Origin: Kazachstania africana CBS 2517
Lineage: Eukaryota > Ascomycota > Saccharomycetes > Saccharomycetales > Saccharomycetaceae
Direction of reading: 5' to 3'
DNA length: 64,000 nt
Assembly: GCF_000304475.1 (NCBI RefSeq)
Contig: NC_018942.1
Span: 372,001 to 436,000 of the forward strand
Shown: piece after piece, positions 18,752 through 28,696 of the stretch
How the letters are laid out: each line of letters opens with the position of its first letter
How positions within the stretch are numbered: position 1 is the first letter of the stretch
The notes under the pieces: model-generated
Told to the model about the DNA's origin: nothing
Seen by the model: the letters and a program-made list of their open reading frames with translations, nothing else
The model's database searches: none
Position numbers and translations under genes: made by a program

Positions 18752-20443
18752 TTATTGGAATTGTATCTGTTCTTCAGTTACGTATGAATAAGTGTCACTG
18801 TTTTCGTGACGTTCAGTCAAATTCTTCAATTCATTTTTGTGTAATTCTTGCATATTATGAATCTTATCATTCAATTTTGTATTTTCATCCATTATTCTCA
18901 AATTTTCATTCTTATTTTCAATTAGTTGTAAATTTAAATCATTTGTTAATTTTGATATCTTTAATTTTTCATTTATAATTTCCTGCTTTATTAGGTTTAA
19001 ATTACTTAATTTCGAATTAATTTGTTCATCCATTTCATTCAATTCCAATTGTTTTGAATCATCATCTGGATGTAATTTTTTATATTCTATGGAATCAATT
19101 TCATCCAATAAAGTTTGTTTTTTGGATTGTAATTTATTAATTTCATGCTCTAAATTTTCATTTCTAATATTATCTTGACTTAATTTAAATAATTTTGCGT
19201 CTAATTCTTGTAAAATTTCATTCAAACTACAATTAATGTAATTGAAGTTGGTTTTATAACTATCTTTTTCAACATTAATCATATTTGCCTCACGCCTAAT
19301 TAAATTTCTCTTTTGATTCAAAAATTTCAATTCGTTTAATTTTTGTAGTTTTAATTGTCCAGTTTTTCTCAAAATTTTAACCTTATTATCACTAAATGTT
19401 GCAGTCGAATCCATCAAATTTTTGACTAATTTATTTTGAATAACTTCAAAATTATTAAAACTTTCAAGGTTCAAATTTTCAATTTCATTTAAAGTCTTAA
19501 ATTTCTCTAATTGAATTGATTTAATTTTTTCATTATATTCTGATTTCAACTTGTTTAGTTTGTTTAACTGATCATTTTGATATTTGACAATATATTGGTC
19601 ATTAACTTTTGTATCATGTTCTATTTTATCATAGACGTATTTGGAAATTTTTTTACCCGACGTTAATTTTACTACAGTTTCTTTATTTTCTGGCGATGCA
19701 ACGGGGAATTTTGATTCTGTTGTAGATTGAACTTTTGGATAATCTTTCCTATGGATTGGTTTCAGATAGAACAATTTATTTTCAATTGACATATCTTTAG
19801 CATCAATCAAATTATTTTTGTTTAATACCGAATAATTGTGAGAAACGATATCTGGATCAGTCTTTGTTGCAGCTTTACTATTGAGATCGTAGGCATCTTG
19901 TAAAGCGTCTTTATCGGTGATATTTTCATTATTTGAAGGTTGTTCTGGCACTGGATCGCTATCTTTCTCTTCTTCGCCTTTCTCTTTGTCGTCTCTTGGT
20001 AGATCTTCAACGTCAATAACTTGCAAAGAATCTTTCAATCTATCCAATGCATCTTGCTTTATCTTTAAATCTAGTAAAATTTGGTTTTGTCTGTTTTCAT
20101 TGTCAATTAATCTTGATGGAAATTTAATATCCCTTGCAAAATTTTTCTTAGGATCCAAATCTTTATAAACATCTTTTGTATCTGTATTGTAAGTGGATGT
20201 AGCACTGACTAATGGAAATTTTGCAGTCTTTAGATCTTGCAACTGTTTTTTTTGTTCTCTTGAAGGAGCATTATTTCTAAATGGAGAATTATACTTATTT
20301 TCATCATCATTTTCCTTACTTTTATTGGTATTCACTTTTGAAAGAAACTGATGTTTCTTTGCAGTATCAGTAGTTTTCACAGAAGTTGTTTCCGATAAGA
20401 GTTTATCGAATGCTTCATCCGCTAAAGAACGAGTCTTGAACAT
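18752..20443 (-). CDS. YGR130C: Eisosome-associated coiled-coil protein (YGR130C homologue)
   Basis: This is a 563-residue protein starting MFKTRSLADEAFDKLLSE. It has an N-terminal Lys/Asp/Ser-rich disordered half and a C-terminal half (about 270-550) that is one long coiled coil rich in Leu, Asn, Lys and Glu. S. cerevisiae YGR130C is longer, about 816 residues, and localises to eisosomes, the plasma-membrane furrows organised by Pil1/Lsp1. Here it is divergent from FHN1, which encodes an eisosome/MCC membrane protein, so two genes of one membrane domain share a promoter region, as in S. cerevisiae. The family call relies on synteny and architecture. Its low-complexity composition limits certainty about the exact alignment. 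Confidence 0.85.
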   Translation of the reverse strand: MFKTRSLADEAFDKLLSETTSVKTTDTAKKHQFLSKVNTNKSKENDDENKYNSPFRNNAPSREQKKQLQDLKTAKFPLVSATSTYNTDTKDVYKDLDPKKNFARDIKFPSRLIDNENRQNQILLDLKIKQDALDRLKDSLQVIDVEDLPRDDKEKGEEEKDSDPVPEQPSNNENITDKDALQDAYDLNSKAATKTDPDIVSHNYSVLNKNNLIDAKDMSIENKLFYLKPIHRKDYPKVQSTTESKFPVASPENKETVVKLTSGKKISKYVYDKIEHDTKVNDQYIVKYQNDQLNKLNKLKSEYNEKIKSIQLEKFKTLNEIENLNLESFNNFEVIQNKLVKNLMDSTATFSDNKVKILRKTGQLKLQKLNELKFLNQKRNLIRREANMINVEKDSYKTNFNYINCSLNEILQELDAKLFKLSQDNIRNENLEHEINKLQSKKQTLLDEIDSIEYKKLHPDDDSKQLELNEMDEQINSKLSNLNLIKQEIINEKLKISKLTNDLNLQLIENKNENLRIMDENTKLNDKIHNMQELHKNELKNLTERHENSDTYSYVTEEQIQFQ

Positions 20444-21443
20444 CGCAGATCACCTATCTTTTCTCCTCGACACTAGGAGTTCTAATTCATTTGACACATA
20501 GAAATTTTCCAATCCCCTATCCTATATTTATACTCTGGTTGGAACCCTTCGAGCAGCTCACGGCTCTCTCCCGACGGTGCCCCCCTCATTTTCCCTCTCG
20601 CGGTGGAAGCAATTCTCGAAGCTCCAACAAAAAAAAAAAAAAAAACGAAATGCCGCCGATGGTTGAAAGAAATTGGAGTTACATCTAAGCCGTTACCCTG
20701 CTCACATATTCTGTCACCTCTCCTTTTTTTTTTAATCTGATGTGCAGTCAATTCCTCATGCACGGGACGGCCCGGAGAGTTCATTTCTACTGGCATCCTA
20801 CTGGCACCCTCACAAAGGGTAAGTTGTAAACAAGTCGATTTTTAACGGCCGCCCCTGCAGTTTCCTCATTTGGCAACCTAAGGAGAGAGACTCCTCCCCT
20901 TCCAACGCCACGGAAAGAAGAAAAAAACCCGCGCACCGCATAGGTCTCTCCGTCGGTAAGATTTACTGCGTTTGTTGTCAATATTCCTCATTCGGTAGAA
21001 AGGCACTACATCCTTCTTTTTTCCCTCTTCCCTTCCCTTGCCTCTCCGGCTGTTTGTTCTTCATCCATCACTAAAAAAACAGGGAAATTAGTCTATTGTG
21101 TATGGCAATGATACCATCATACGCTTACTTTCCTGCCACAAGTCTCCCTCGAGAGAAAATCTCAAGAAGATTTGACAGAAATCTTCTTCCTCTCGAAGAG
21201 TTCAATTCAAAGTTCCCTCAATTAAAACTTAATAATTACTATGCTAAAATTTGTAATTCTCCCTCTCCCATTCACACATCATTTACAATTAAAGAAAAAA
21301 AAAATTCCCTCTTTCTCTGGAAATGAATTCGATCTGCATCTATCTACCCATTTATTTCTTCATATTCTCATTTCTATCACAAATTAGAACATCTCCTTGC
21401 TTAACCTAAATTTTTTTTATTGCAATTCTTTTTTTTTTCTTTC

Positions 21444-21485
<42 letters not shown>

Positions 21486-21615
21486 TAANNNNATATATAT
21501 ATATATATATATATATATGAAACCCTTCTCTTTCTTATTCCGCATCCAATCCTTTCCCCATCTCTTAATCAATAAAGCAACATTCTAACAACTAATTAAT
21601 TAATTCCAATATTCA
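20444..21615. other. Divergent YGR130C-FHN1 promoter region
   Basis: This 1.17 kb stretch is pyrimidine-rich on the plus strand, with poly-A/T runs near 20629 and 20725. It ends in a TA microsatellite with an assembly gap at 21489-21492. No gene was recognised; the short frames are low-complexity. Confidence 0.55.
21447..21518. repeat. (TA)n microsatellite interrupted by an assembly gap
   Basis: An alternating TA tract runs from 21447 to 21484. CTAA and four Ns (21489-21492) follow, then more alternating AT to 21518. The repeat length is not resolved. It lies about 100 bases upstream of FHN1. Confidence 0.95.
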
Positions 21616-22155
21616 ATGCTGGGCGTCGCTGATAATATATTACGTCTAATAAACGCTGTTTTCCTCATCATCGCAATCGCATTGACCAGTGCTCTTATAA
21701 ACACACAAAATGGTCATCACAACTCAAGAGTCAATTACTGTATGTTCGCATGCGCTTTCGGTCTATTCTTTGACTCTATTTATGGTATATGCGCCAATTT
21801 CTTCCAAGTGTTAGCATGGCCACTATTATTATTCACTCTAGATTTCTTAAACTTCGCATTCACTTTCAGTGCAGCTACCGCATTAGCTGTAGGTATTAGA
21901 GCACATTCATGTGGCAATCAATCATATCTAGATTCTAATAAAATCGTTCGTGGTTCAGGTCAAAGATGCAGAGAAGCTCAAGCTCTAGTAGCCTTCTTAT
22001 ACTTCTCAACAGCCATTTTCATCGCTAAAATGATAATGTCTTGCATCAACTTATTCCAAAATGGTGCTTTCTCAAGCGGCTCTTCAAGATTCATCTCAAG
22101 AAGAAAGAAGCATGCTACTGATGTCGGGGGTGTTCCAAACATCTCTCAAGTTTAA
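21616..22155 (+). CDS. FHN1: MARVEL-domain plasma-membrane protein of the Nce102/Fhn1 family
   Basis: This is a 179-residue protein with four hydrophobic segments (about 7-28, 40-62, 70-95 and 125-148). It starts MLGVADNILRLINAVFLII and carries a GIRAHSCGNQSYL loop, both typical of Nce102 and Fhn1. The C-terminal tail is short and basic (RRKKH). These proteins sit in the MCC/eisosome membrane compartment; Nce102 senses sphingolipid and controls Pil1 phosphorylation. Position between the YGR130C homologue and PHB1 matches YGR131W (FHN1, about 174 residues). FHN1 and NCE102 are paralogues from genome duplication, so this gene may do the work of both if the other copy is lost. The start is the first ATG after the TA repeat. 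Confidence 0.92.
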   Translation: MLGVADNILRLINAVFLIIAIALTSALINTQNGHHNSRVNYCMFACAFGLFFDSIYGICANFFQVLAWPLLLFTLDFLNFAFTFSAATALAVGIRAHSCGNQSYLDSNKIVRGSGQRCREAQALVAFLYFSTAIFIAKMIMSCINLFQNGAFSSGSSRFISRRKKHATDVGGVPNISQV

Positions 22156-22369
22156 GTTTAAACCATATCAATCTTAAAATAAAAAAAAAAAAAATTTACC
22201 TCAATTATTATACCCTTTTATTCCCTTTCCGCTCTCATGACTTATATTTTTCATTTCTCTCCAATACATACTTATATTATATGATCTTACTCTCTCCCTT
22301 TTTATATTATTATAATTTTTAATGTATTTACTACTCTTTTCTATTTACAAAATAAACAGTAACAGCAAC

Positions 22370-23221
22370 TCACCTTCCTATATTCAATAGTAAACTATTG
22401 GGTGGCGTCTTCTCGTCACCTTCTCTTCCTTTACCTCCAGGTAAATATGTAATGTTACTAGATTTGGATAACGTTCTAGCAATATCCTTTGACGCTTCCA
22501 ATCTTCTGATCAACAGTAACCCATCACCCACTCTACTCAATGCCTTCGATATGCATTCAGCACTTTCAGCTTCACCTTCGGCTCTAATCACTGAAGCTTG
22601 TCTCTCTTGTTCAGCTTTCTCAACAAGAAATCTAGCCCTCTCCGCGTCCTGTTGAGCTATCTGTTTTTGTTCTACAGCTTTGGTAAATTCGGCACCAAAT
22701 GTCATGTGTGTGATGGAAACATCTTCCAATTTAATACCAAATTCATTGGCTCTATGTGACATCTCCTTACGAATCCTTTGGGACACAATCTCTCTCTGAG
22801 TAATTAATTCCGCAGCATCAAATTGTGCAACAATACTTTTCAAAACTTCATTACCAATAGAAGGCAGTACTCTCTCATCGTAATCTAGCCCAAGATTCTG
22901 ATATATCCTTGGTAATTCAACAACATTAGGACGATGTAGCAATCTCAACGTCAATGACACCATCTGTAAATCTTTCGTACCAGTATTCGTAGATATACTC
23001 TTGGGTTTCGTCCTCACATCGTATATGATAGCCTTTTGTAACCATGGAACTAAAAAATGAGTACCTTCACCAATAACTGCCTTTTTCACACCACTAATCC
23101 TATCGAATATAACTCCACGAGACCCACCCTTCACATCGTACATTGAATAATCCACTGCGGTAAGCAATAACCCTGAAGGAATTGCAAGCTTTGTCACAAC
23201 ATTAATCGCACGGGTGCTCAT
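22370..23221 (-). CDS. PHB1: Prohibitin 1, inner mitochondrial membrane
   Basis: This is a 283-residue protein (S. cerevisiae Phb1 about 287). It has a short N-terminal hydrophobic anchor (about 8-25), then the SPFH/prohibitin domain with GVIFDRISGVK, FLVPWLQKAIIYDVRTKP and LPSIGNEVLKSIVAQFDAAELITQRE. A coiled-coil QQDAERARFLVEKAEQE region follows. Phb1 and Phb2 alternate in large ring assemblies in the inner membrane that hold the m-AAA protease and scaffold lipids and newly made respiratory subunits. Conservation is high over the whole length. It is divergent from PEX4 with a ~200 base promoter, as in S. cerevisiae. Confidence 0.98.
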   Translation of the reverse strand: MSTRAINVVTKLAIPSGLLLTAVDYSMYDVKGGSRGVIFDRISGVKKAVIGEGTHFLVPWLQKAIIYDVRTKPKSISTNTGTKDLQMVSLTLRLLHRPNVVELPRIYQNLGLDYDERVLPSIGNEVLKSIVAQFDAAELITQREIVSQRIRKEMSHRANEFGIKLEDVSITHMTFGAEFTKAVEQKQIAQQDAERARFLVEKAEQERQASVIRAEGEAESAECISKALSRVGDGLLLIRRLEASKDIARTLSKSSNITYLPGGKGREGDEKTPPNSLLLNIGR

Positions 23222-23422
23222 CGTTCACTTCTCTTTACCGTATTCTTCTCCCTGTTTAACTTATCCTTCCACGCTCTTTTTTTTTTGTTTGATTCGCCCT
23301 ATATACCTTGTTTTCAATATTGCATACTTTTACCCGGGTACTTACTTCACTCACATACTAATGGCTGTATAGTTTACTGAACAGTGGTAACCTCCAATAA
23401 TCAGTCCACTGCTGCCCTCTAC

Positions 23423-23878
23423 ATGGAATCAAGGATACTCAAGGAATATAAAGACTCAAGGTCGTTACAATCACAATACATACTAGCTCTGGACCCCATA
23501 TCCACAGACGACTTGACTCATTGGGAATGCACGATAAAAGGCCCTTTACACTCACCATTTGCAAACCACACTTTCAAATTACGCATTGATATTCCACAAA
23601 CTTACCCTTTAACGACACCAATCTGTAAATTTGAACCTTTTGCAATGCCTCATCCAAATGTTAATTTCGAAACGGGTGAAATTTGCCTCGATATACTGGA
23701 TACAAATTGGTCCCCTGTGTTCAATATCCAATACATAGTAGAAGCAATAGTATGGTTATTGAATGAACCCAACTTCAAATCCCCTTTGAACTTAGACCTG
23801 GCAAATTTATTAAGATTTGATGATTTGAAAGCCTATCATGATTTGATAAGTTACCATCTCAATAACTCAGCAAAATGA
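23423..23878 (+). CDS. PEX4: Peroxisomal ubiquitin-conjugating enzyme Pex4
   Basis: The ATG at 23423 gives 151 residues beginning MESRILKEYK. An earlier in-frame GTG is not used, and an ATG at 23361 leads to a stop within four codons. The UBC fold is complete: YPLTTP, an HPN motif (MPHPNVNF) and the active-site cysteine at residue 88 in TGEICLDIL. S. cerevisiae Pex4 has about 183 residues with a longer N-terminus. Pex4, held to the peroxisome by Pex22, mono-ubiquitinates the import receptor Pex5 so that it can be recycled. Position between PHB1 and CAF130 matches YGR133W. The three-base-exact start is inferred from the lack of alternatives. Confidence 0.9.
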   Translation: MESRILKEYKDSRSLQSQYILALDPISTDDLTHWECTIKGPLHSPFANHTFKLRIDIPQTYPLTTPICKFEPFAMPHPNVNFETGEICLDILDTNWSPVFNIQYIVEAIVWLLNEPNFKSPLNLDLANLLRFDDLKAYHDLISYHLNNSAK

Positions 23879-24122
23879 TCTAGCCGCTCTCAGAAGTCCT
23901 AATTACACATCACATATCGCAAATCACGCTCATCATTGCGATTATCTCGTTATATAGTTTAGTACACCATCACCTATATATTATATTTCACTCTCGCTTA
24001 GAAAATTAATTTTTCAATATTGATATTTACAAAAATGCACATTTAATTAAAGTAATATACAAAACCATACATAGCATTTATCCATCCCCTTCGCATCATT
24101 CTAATTTGCATTTTATACATTC

Positions 24123-27100
24123 ATGGCCAAAAAAAAAAGAACCAAGAGTTTTCTCCATATCGAAACGATCGACGTTCAGAATTCTAGTTCAAACGAACCC
24201 ACTTTTAATCTCGTAGAAAACGTGAATACTATAAACGACTTATCATCGCTTCTGGGTCAAAATAATGAACCCTCCGTGCTGTTAGAAGGTTTGGTTATCT
24301 CTTTATTCACTACAAAATCAGGTCACTCCATCTTATCCGTCCTAAATAATCCAGATGCTAACAGTGAATTATTTCAGAGATATAATTCGTGGCTTGAATC
24401 TTCAAGTGGGGATTTGAATTATAAGTATTTGAAACATGAATTGTGGCAGTCAAATAGAAATTATTACCTTTCACAGTTCACTAAATTTCTCTTACAAAAT
24501 GAGCAAGTACCTTTCCATTTAAATAATTACCATTTAACGAAATATAAACTGAAATTACAAAGACTAATAAATTCTGAATCTAATATAATCTCATTAATTT
24601 TAAATAGTGATAATTACAATCTTTTATTGGATTTCATAATGTTCTTTCAACCATACATGAACGATTTAATAAGCTACATCGTTGAGGGAAATAAATTTTT
24701 TGAAATCATTGCAAAGTACAACAGGATATATGAATTGAACGGTTTTCACACATGGTATACTTTGACTATAGCATCAAATACATCTATAGCTGTACGATAT
24801 CTCAACGATGTTTTATCTATCGACCCAATGATAACCGATCAATTTACCTCGAATTATCGAGATAAAGCTTTCCAAGAAAGTGAAGAAACCTTGTTAATGT
24901 CACAACAACAAACGGCCAAAGACGATATCATTTTTTCATTTGATTTGAATGAAACGGGCGATTTACCAAATCTTATTAAACATTCAGAAATGAGACACCA
25001 AATTATCTATGATATACTAAATTTGAATCAAATCGATTCGCCATTTCTGAAGAAGCAATTTCTTTTGATTTGTGGTTTAGTCGATCCATTGACTCAACCT
25101 CAACCAAATAACGAGCATATTATATCAATAGATTTGATTTATCAACTATTTATGGGGTTAATGTATAAATTCAATAATAATGAACTAGCTGGGAAAGATA
25201 AGGAGTTACAACATTTTACAATATGCTTCAATATGCAAAAAATCATAAGCAGATCATTGGTTCTACTAAATTGTAACGATTATGATACCCTAAGTACTAT
25301 TTTAAACGATTTTCCCAATGATTATAAGACCGCATTAAACAAATGGCTACCACATGGTATAAATACTCAAGATTTGGAATTGATTTATATGATCAATATC
25401 ATTGCAATTTATACTATTTATAAACTATATTCAAACTTACCAATTCAATTAAATCCATTTTTACAGACCCTAGTCTCATTATGGAAGACGTTATCTCATC
25501 TAGTTTTAATCGGACTGGAAATTGATAGAATTGAGGAGTCTAACGAAACATATGATACACCTATCATAGTCCGAGCAACCATTCGTGGTGCTGCTGCTTT
25601 GAGAGCAGTCATTGCAACAATTTTAAATGATCATGTCTCTACGAAGGAACATGATTTCAAACATGAATCATTCAATACTTTTATGTCTCCTCACGGGAGA
25701 AAACTTTGTAGTGGTGCACTATTAGCAGATCTACGGTCACATGCTGCCGCAATTTTAGCTTTAGGTGACGGTGAGTTGCATGATGTGACCGAGCTCTTAG
25801 CTGACTTGCAAGCAGGTGATAGGTTCGATGAAGATGTCAAATATATATTTGAATATGAGTACCAGGACTATAATGAACTGGGAGAAGAGGATGAACAGAC
25901 TAATGAACTTGAGGAGCTCGAAAAACGCTCAGTGAAGAAAAGGAGATGTAACTGTATATTTGAAGATGACAAAATGTTAGAAGACTACGAGTATTACGAA
26001 GTTGGGAACGAAAGCCGCAGGGAGGATATGAATTTAGAAAGTGACAAATCTAGAACAAATCCGTATTCTGTAAGAGTCAATTCGATTTTTGAATTTGATT
26101 ATAGTGGTAAAGATTGGAGAGACGTGCCGAGAGGGTTTAACCTATACTACTCGCCAAGTTACGAATTTATCAAAAACCCAAAGCTAGGAACTGTGCTCCA
26201 TTTCACTTTAAAAGCAACTACAGAGAAGTTATCGGATGAAGACTCTTTGTTACTGCTGCAATCGGTAGCTTCCTGTGTCAAGTTAGAACAGGAAAAGATG
26301 ATTTTGGAAAACTATTCAAACACGAAAAATTGTTCGACAGAGGAGGATCTTGATAGAGAAGTTACACCAGATGATGTCTATGAAATATGGTGTGAGGAAT
26401 CTGCTTTTGAAAGGATGATTTACTTGAATAAAGAGGTTGCATGGAGGCTGATGGACGAAATGTTGATGTGTAATGGATACCGTAGAGTCCTTATGTGGTT
26501 TATCACCCATATGGAAATAAATCATTCTTTAGTGCATTACATATTTGAGTTAGTAATGGGACTACGAGGTCAGAGAGATGACTCAAGAAATCCAGGTGAT
26601 GACAGGTTGAAATCACTATTACTTCAAGATATGATGACGGACAAGAAAGGTAGTGAAAAAGTCCCATTTTCTAGACAAGGATCAATTATACTCTCTGAAA
26701 TTGAAACCAAAATGTTGCTCCAAGAGTTTTTCACGAATGCAGCTATCTTTTTTTCCACAAACGATACAGCAAACATGAGTTCAAACGATTCTGAAAACGT
26801 GTCCCTGTATGCAATAGGCCTCGTTAAACTGATTTGTTTTATGGTCAAGACATTAATGAATAATGATAAATTTGATTTCAGTAAATCAGAATGTACCTTT
26901 GAGCTGCAGACGTTATTGATGAATTGGATTGGCATAATACCAGAAGCCCAAGAACTCTTTTTCACATTGAAAGCGAACGTTGGAGAACCGTCAATGGAAG
27001 GAAAATCTGATTCTGATGGTACAGACAGTAATGAAGGTGAACTTTCATGGTATAATAGCAAGTTACTTGCACTATTACCTTCTCCTACAAACAGTGGTCT

Positions 27101-27323
27101 AGAAAATCCTGCAATTGAGACCCTAAGAAGTTTTTTGAAAAAATATAGTTTTACAAATAAAGTGCCTGTCGTTGGTAGAAAAGTGATATACAAAGATGAC
27201 AAAATTTTACCCATACCAAAACTCTACCAACCCATATTGTTAAGAGAATTGATTGATGAAAATTTTGAAGAAGATGATGACGGTGATATACTGGACCATG
27301 AAAATGATACAGTTTCAGAGTGA
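24123..27323 (+). CDS. CAF130: CCR4-NOT complex subunit Caf130
   Basis: This is a 1066-residue protein (S. cerevisiae about 1122), mostly helical without membrane segments. It has a lysine-rich start (MAKKKRTK), an acidic EEDEQTNELEELEKR stretch near 590 and an acidic C-terminus. Caf130 is a yeast-specific CCR4-NOT subunit bound to Not1. It has been linked to co-translational control of certain ribosomal protein mRNAs together with dedicated chaperones. The run of ten A residues at the second to fifth codons (AAA AAA AAA A) is a spot where sequencing or slippage could alter the frame, but the frame is intact. Order PEX4-CAF130-PRE9 matches S. cerevisiae. Confidence 0.92.
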   Translation: MAKKKRTKSFLHIETIDVQNSSSNEPTFNLVENVNTINDLSSLLGQNNEPSVLLEGLVISLFTTKSGHSILSVLNNPDANSELFQRYNSWLESSSGDLNYKYLKHELWQSNRNYYLSQFTKFLLQNEQVPFHLNNYHLTKYKLKLQRLINSESNIISLILNSDNYNLLLDFIMFFQPYMNDLISYIVEGNKFFEIIAKYNRIYELNGFHTWYTLTIASNTSIAVRYLNDVLSIDPMITDQFTSNYRDKAFQESEETLLMSQQQTAKDDIIFSFDLNETGDLPNLIKHSEMRHQIIYDILNLNQIDSPFLKKQFLLICGLVDPLTQPQPNNEHIISIDLIYQLFMGLMYKFNNNELAGKDKELQHFTICFNMQKIISRSLVLLNCNDYDTLSTILNDFPNDYKTALNKWLPHGINTQDLELIYMINIIAIYTIYKLYSNLPIQLNPFLQTLVSLWKTLSHLVLIGLEIDRIEESNETYDTPIIVRATIRGAAALRAVIATILNDHVSTKEHDFKHESFNTFMSPHGRKLCSGALLADLRSHAAAILALGDGELHDVTELLADLQAGDRFDEDVKYIFEYEYQDYNELGEEDEQTNELEELEKRSVKKRRCNCIFEDDKMLEDYEYYEVGNESRREDMNLESDKSRTNPYSVRVNSIFEFDYSGKDWRDVPRGFNLYYSPSYEFIKNPKLGTVLHFTLKATTEKLSDEDSLLLLQSVASCVKLEQEKMILENYSNTKNCSTEEDLDREVTPDDVYEIWCEESAFERMIYLNKEVAWRLMDEMLMCNGYRRVLMWFITHMEINHSLVHYIFELVMGLRGQRDDSRNPGDDRLKSLLLQDMMTDKKGSEKVPFSRQGSIILSEIETKMLLQEFFTNAAIFFSTNDTANMSSNDSENVSLYAIGLVKLICFMVKTLMNNDKFDFSKSECTFELQTLLMNWIGIIPEAQELFFTLKANVGEPSMEGKSDSDGTDSNEGELSWYNSKLLALLPSPTNSGLENPAIETLRSFLKKYSFTNKVPVVGRKVIYKDDKILPIPKLYQPILLRELIDENFEEDDDGDILDHENDTVSE

Positions 27324-27374
27324 GATTAATCTCGAGATTATATACTTTAGTATATATATATATAAGAATATAAA

Positions 27375-27953
27375 TTATTCATTCCTCAAACATTTTTCAA
27401 TATCTGCCTCAATTTCATTTGGCTTGGTGTTTGAGGAGTATCTTTCCACCACATTCCCATCTTTGTCGATTAAAAACTTTTCAAAGTTCCATTTAATTGC
27501 TTTTAGGCCAAGCACACCACTTTTCTGATCTTTTAAGTATTTATAAACATCGTTTGTATTGTTTCCGTTAACCTCTATTTTTTTCAAGATTGGGAAAGTG
27601 ACATTATATGTGTCCTTAACATATTTTGCGATTTCTTCATCGGTACCTGGCTCCTGATTCATAAACTGATTGCAGGGAAATCCGATGACGACAAAACCTT
27701 TGTCCTTGAATTTGTCATATAAAGACTGCAGTTCAGTATATTGGGGGGTGAAACCACATTTTGAAGCAACATTGACAACCAAAGCAACTTTGTTTTCTAG
27801 TTGTTTGAAATTATAAGGATTTCCGTCCTTATCTAAAGGGCTGAATGAATAAAATGGACTTGACGACATTAATCTTGTTGAATAGAATAGAGTACGTTGT
27901 TGAGATCTTAAATTTGAACGTACCAAGGTTGGAGTAAAAATGGATTTCAACAT
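27375..27953 (-). CDS. Thiol (glutathione-type) peroxidase with N-terminal presequence
   Basis: This is a 192-residue peroxidase of the Gpx1/Gpx2/Hyr1 group, whose members are about 160-167 residues. The catalytic set is present: peroxidatic Cys66 (NVASKCGFT), Gln/Asn around GFPCNQF with resolving Cys94, and Trp155 (KWNFEKF). Such enzymes use thioredoxin to reduce peroxides; Hyr1 also oxidises Yap1. The first 28 residues are extra, rich in Arg and Ser with no acidic residue, like a mitochondrial targeting sequence. Met29 (27867-27869) would restart the usual short form. The gene sits between CAF130 and PRE9, where S. cerevisiae has none, so the exact orthologue (GPX1, GPX2 or HYR1) is not assigned. 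Confidence 0.93.
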   Translation of the reverse strand: MLKSIFTPTLVRSNLRSQQRTLFYSTRLMSSSPFYSFSPLDKDGNPYNFKQLENKVALVVNVASKCGFTPQYTELQSLYDKFKDKGFVVIGFPCNQFMNQEPGTDEEIAKYVKDTYNVTFPILKKIEVNGNNTNDVYKYLKDQKSGVLGLKAIKWNFEKFLIDKDGNVVERYSSNTKPNEIEADIEKCLRNE

Positions 27954-28696
27954 GGCTTTTATATGAGTTGCTAAACTTTTTTACTTCAATTTATGTTGTC
28001 TACTGCCGTTGCCCTTGCTTTATACATCTCTGATGATCTGGTATCCTTTAATCTTCATTTGATACTCCGGCTTTTAATTGAGAAAAAGTACTTCGCGGAG
28101 GCTTCGAATAGAGGACAGAGACCTTAACATTACTTGTGGATTCTGAAGAATTGAGACAACCAGACGACGACTTTGATGCTTCACAATGTAGTGGGCTTCT
28201 TTAGATGGCCCTACCGAATCTTGGCCTTTCATTTCTCCGGTAGTTATATTTTAAAAAAAGATAGTGTTACCAATTTTGTTACTGGCAATACCACTATATG
28301 ATAAAATATCAGTCGATAGAGGTCACTTTCCTAACTTAAATTCTATTCCGAATTGTACATTTGTTGGTAACAAAATCGGTTTAGATGTAATTTTCAAAGC
28401 AGAAAGCAACACTAAAAGCCTGCAATTAATGTCAAAGCACTCCAGACTTAGTCAATTGACACTCTCATTGCTTTATGAGTATGGCAGCTTCTCAACTGCT
28501 GTGGCGTTATTCTTTTTGTTACCCGTATTCGGGCCTCGAGCCAAAATGCGAAATTAAAGCTGTCTGAGAAAACTTTCGGTGGCGAAAAATTTGTACTTAT
28601 AACTGGGGACACCAAGGTTAGTTCAGTTCAGGTGGCAAAAGTCATCAATCATTGTCAATTGGCATTCATATTAGGTAGCAATTATTATTACATAAA
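27954..28696. other. Divergent peroxidase-PRE9 promoter region
   Basis: It contains two PACE-like sites close to PRE9. A 97-codon plus-strand frame from 28264 starts with GTG and has no family match. Confidence 0.5.
28578..28639 (+). promoter_or_regulatory. Two PACE (Rpn4) sites upstream of PRE9
   Basis: An exact GGTGGCAAA at 28631-28639 and a variant GGTGGCGAA at 28578-28586 lie 58-119 bases before the PRE9 ATG. GGTGGCAAA is the proteasome-associated control element bound by Rpn4 in proteasome gene promoters. Confidence 0.88.

Noticed and set aside
23384..23422. GTG-initiated extension of PEX4
   Set aside because: Yeast nuclear genes use ATG; the ATG at 23423 opens the conserved helix.
28264..28557. 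97-codon plus-strand frame upstream of PRE9
   Set aside because: It starts with GTG, has no recognisable domain and lies in a promoter region.
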